Part shown: one piece after another, positions 5,811 to 5,857 of the stretch
Layout of the letters: each line of letters begins with the position of its first letter
How positions within the stretch are numbered: position 1 is the stretch's first letter
Origin: Streptomyces speibonae
Lineage (GTDB): Bacteria > Actinomycetota > Actinomycetes > Streptomycetales > Streptomycetaceae
NCBI GenBank assembly: GCA_000715605.1
Contig: KL568568.1
Location: 89,497-95,353 of the forward strand
Length of the DNA stretch: 5,857 nt
Direction: 5' to 3'
Notes under the pieces: generated by a model
Seen by the model: only the letters and a program-made list of their open reading frames with translations
The model's database searches: none
What the model was told of the DNA's origin: nothing
Made by a program: the position numbers and the translations under genes

Positions 5811-5857
5811 ATGAGCGGGATCAGCGCGACGCGCAGGGCCTTTGAGAAGCGCCGAGG
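5811..5857 (+). CDS. Start of an unidentified gene, cut by the right edge
   Basis: An ATG preceded by AGGAGG (5803-5808) opens a frame reading MSGISATRRAFEKRR to the edge of the window. A TAA at 5793-5795 closes the frame just upstream, so this ATG is the first possible start. The ribosome binding site is strong but close (two bases from AGGAGG to ATG). Fifteen residues are too few to name a family; the basic start only hints at a nucleic-acid-related or small element-encoded protein. It lies on the presumed mobile-element side of the tRNA fragment. Confidence 0.5.
   Translation, partial: MSGISATRRAFEKRR

Noticed and set aside
5129..5845. A plus-strand frame beginning with SRLRDSNPRPTHYE.
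   Set aside because: That peptide is the antisense reading of a tRNA 3' half and is a familiar false gene call. The rest of the frame shows no domain and crosses the att-like junction.

Overview
The window is very GC-rich, codons end mostly in G or C, ribosome binding sites are purine-rich, and it carries an FtsX-type exporter, a TetR regulator and a probable F420-dependent reductase. This points to an actinomycete, most likely Streptomyces or a close relative. No marker gene fixes the species.

Left half, minus strand (1-3096): a three-gene unit that reads tetR-family regulator, then ABC exporter ATPase (MacB/LolD type), then a large FtsX-like permease whose C-terminal part runs off the left edge. 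The ATPase and permease genes overlap (GTGA), and the regulator lies 72 bases upstream of the ATPase with no obvious terminator between them. The regulator ends in a 13-residue peptide repeated three times, encoded by a 39-base tandem repeat.

Middle (3097-3948): a divergent control region and then, on the plus strand, a 160-residue protein of the deazaflavin (F420)-dependent nitroreductase family. The control region is the most structured DNA in the window. Two 31-base operator-like clusters built from CTTGGAC/GACCAAG half-sites sit as mirror images around position 3254. Each lies exactly 11 bases downstream of a TGCTACSTT extended -10-like element, one facing each way. The simplest reading is that the TetR protein binds both clusters and controls both its own exporter operon and the reductase, as in a xenobiotic or antibiotic response module.

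Right-centre (3949-5146): a hairpin terminator after the reductase gene, a gene-poor stretch of about 400 bases, a secreted lipoprotein gene of 239 residues, and a strong hairpin terminator.

Right end (5147-5857): the 3' half of a tRNA-Thr(CGT) gene on the minus strand, cut exactly at the 5' side of the anticodon loop, with no matching 5' half. This looks like the displaced attachment-site copy left by a tRNA-integrating element. By its orientation, the element should lie to the right (positions above 5191) and the original chromosome to the left. The DNA to the right looks different: it is less GC-rich and has no convincing long gene. It holds a P-loop NTPase-like start that appears frameshifted, a perfect 7+7 palindrome, and the start of a gene cut by the right edge.
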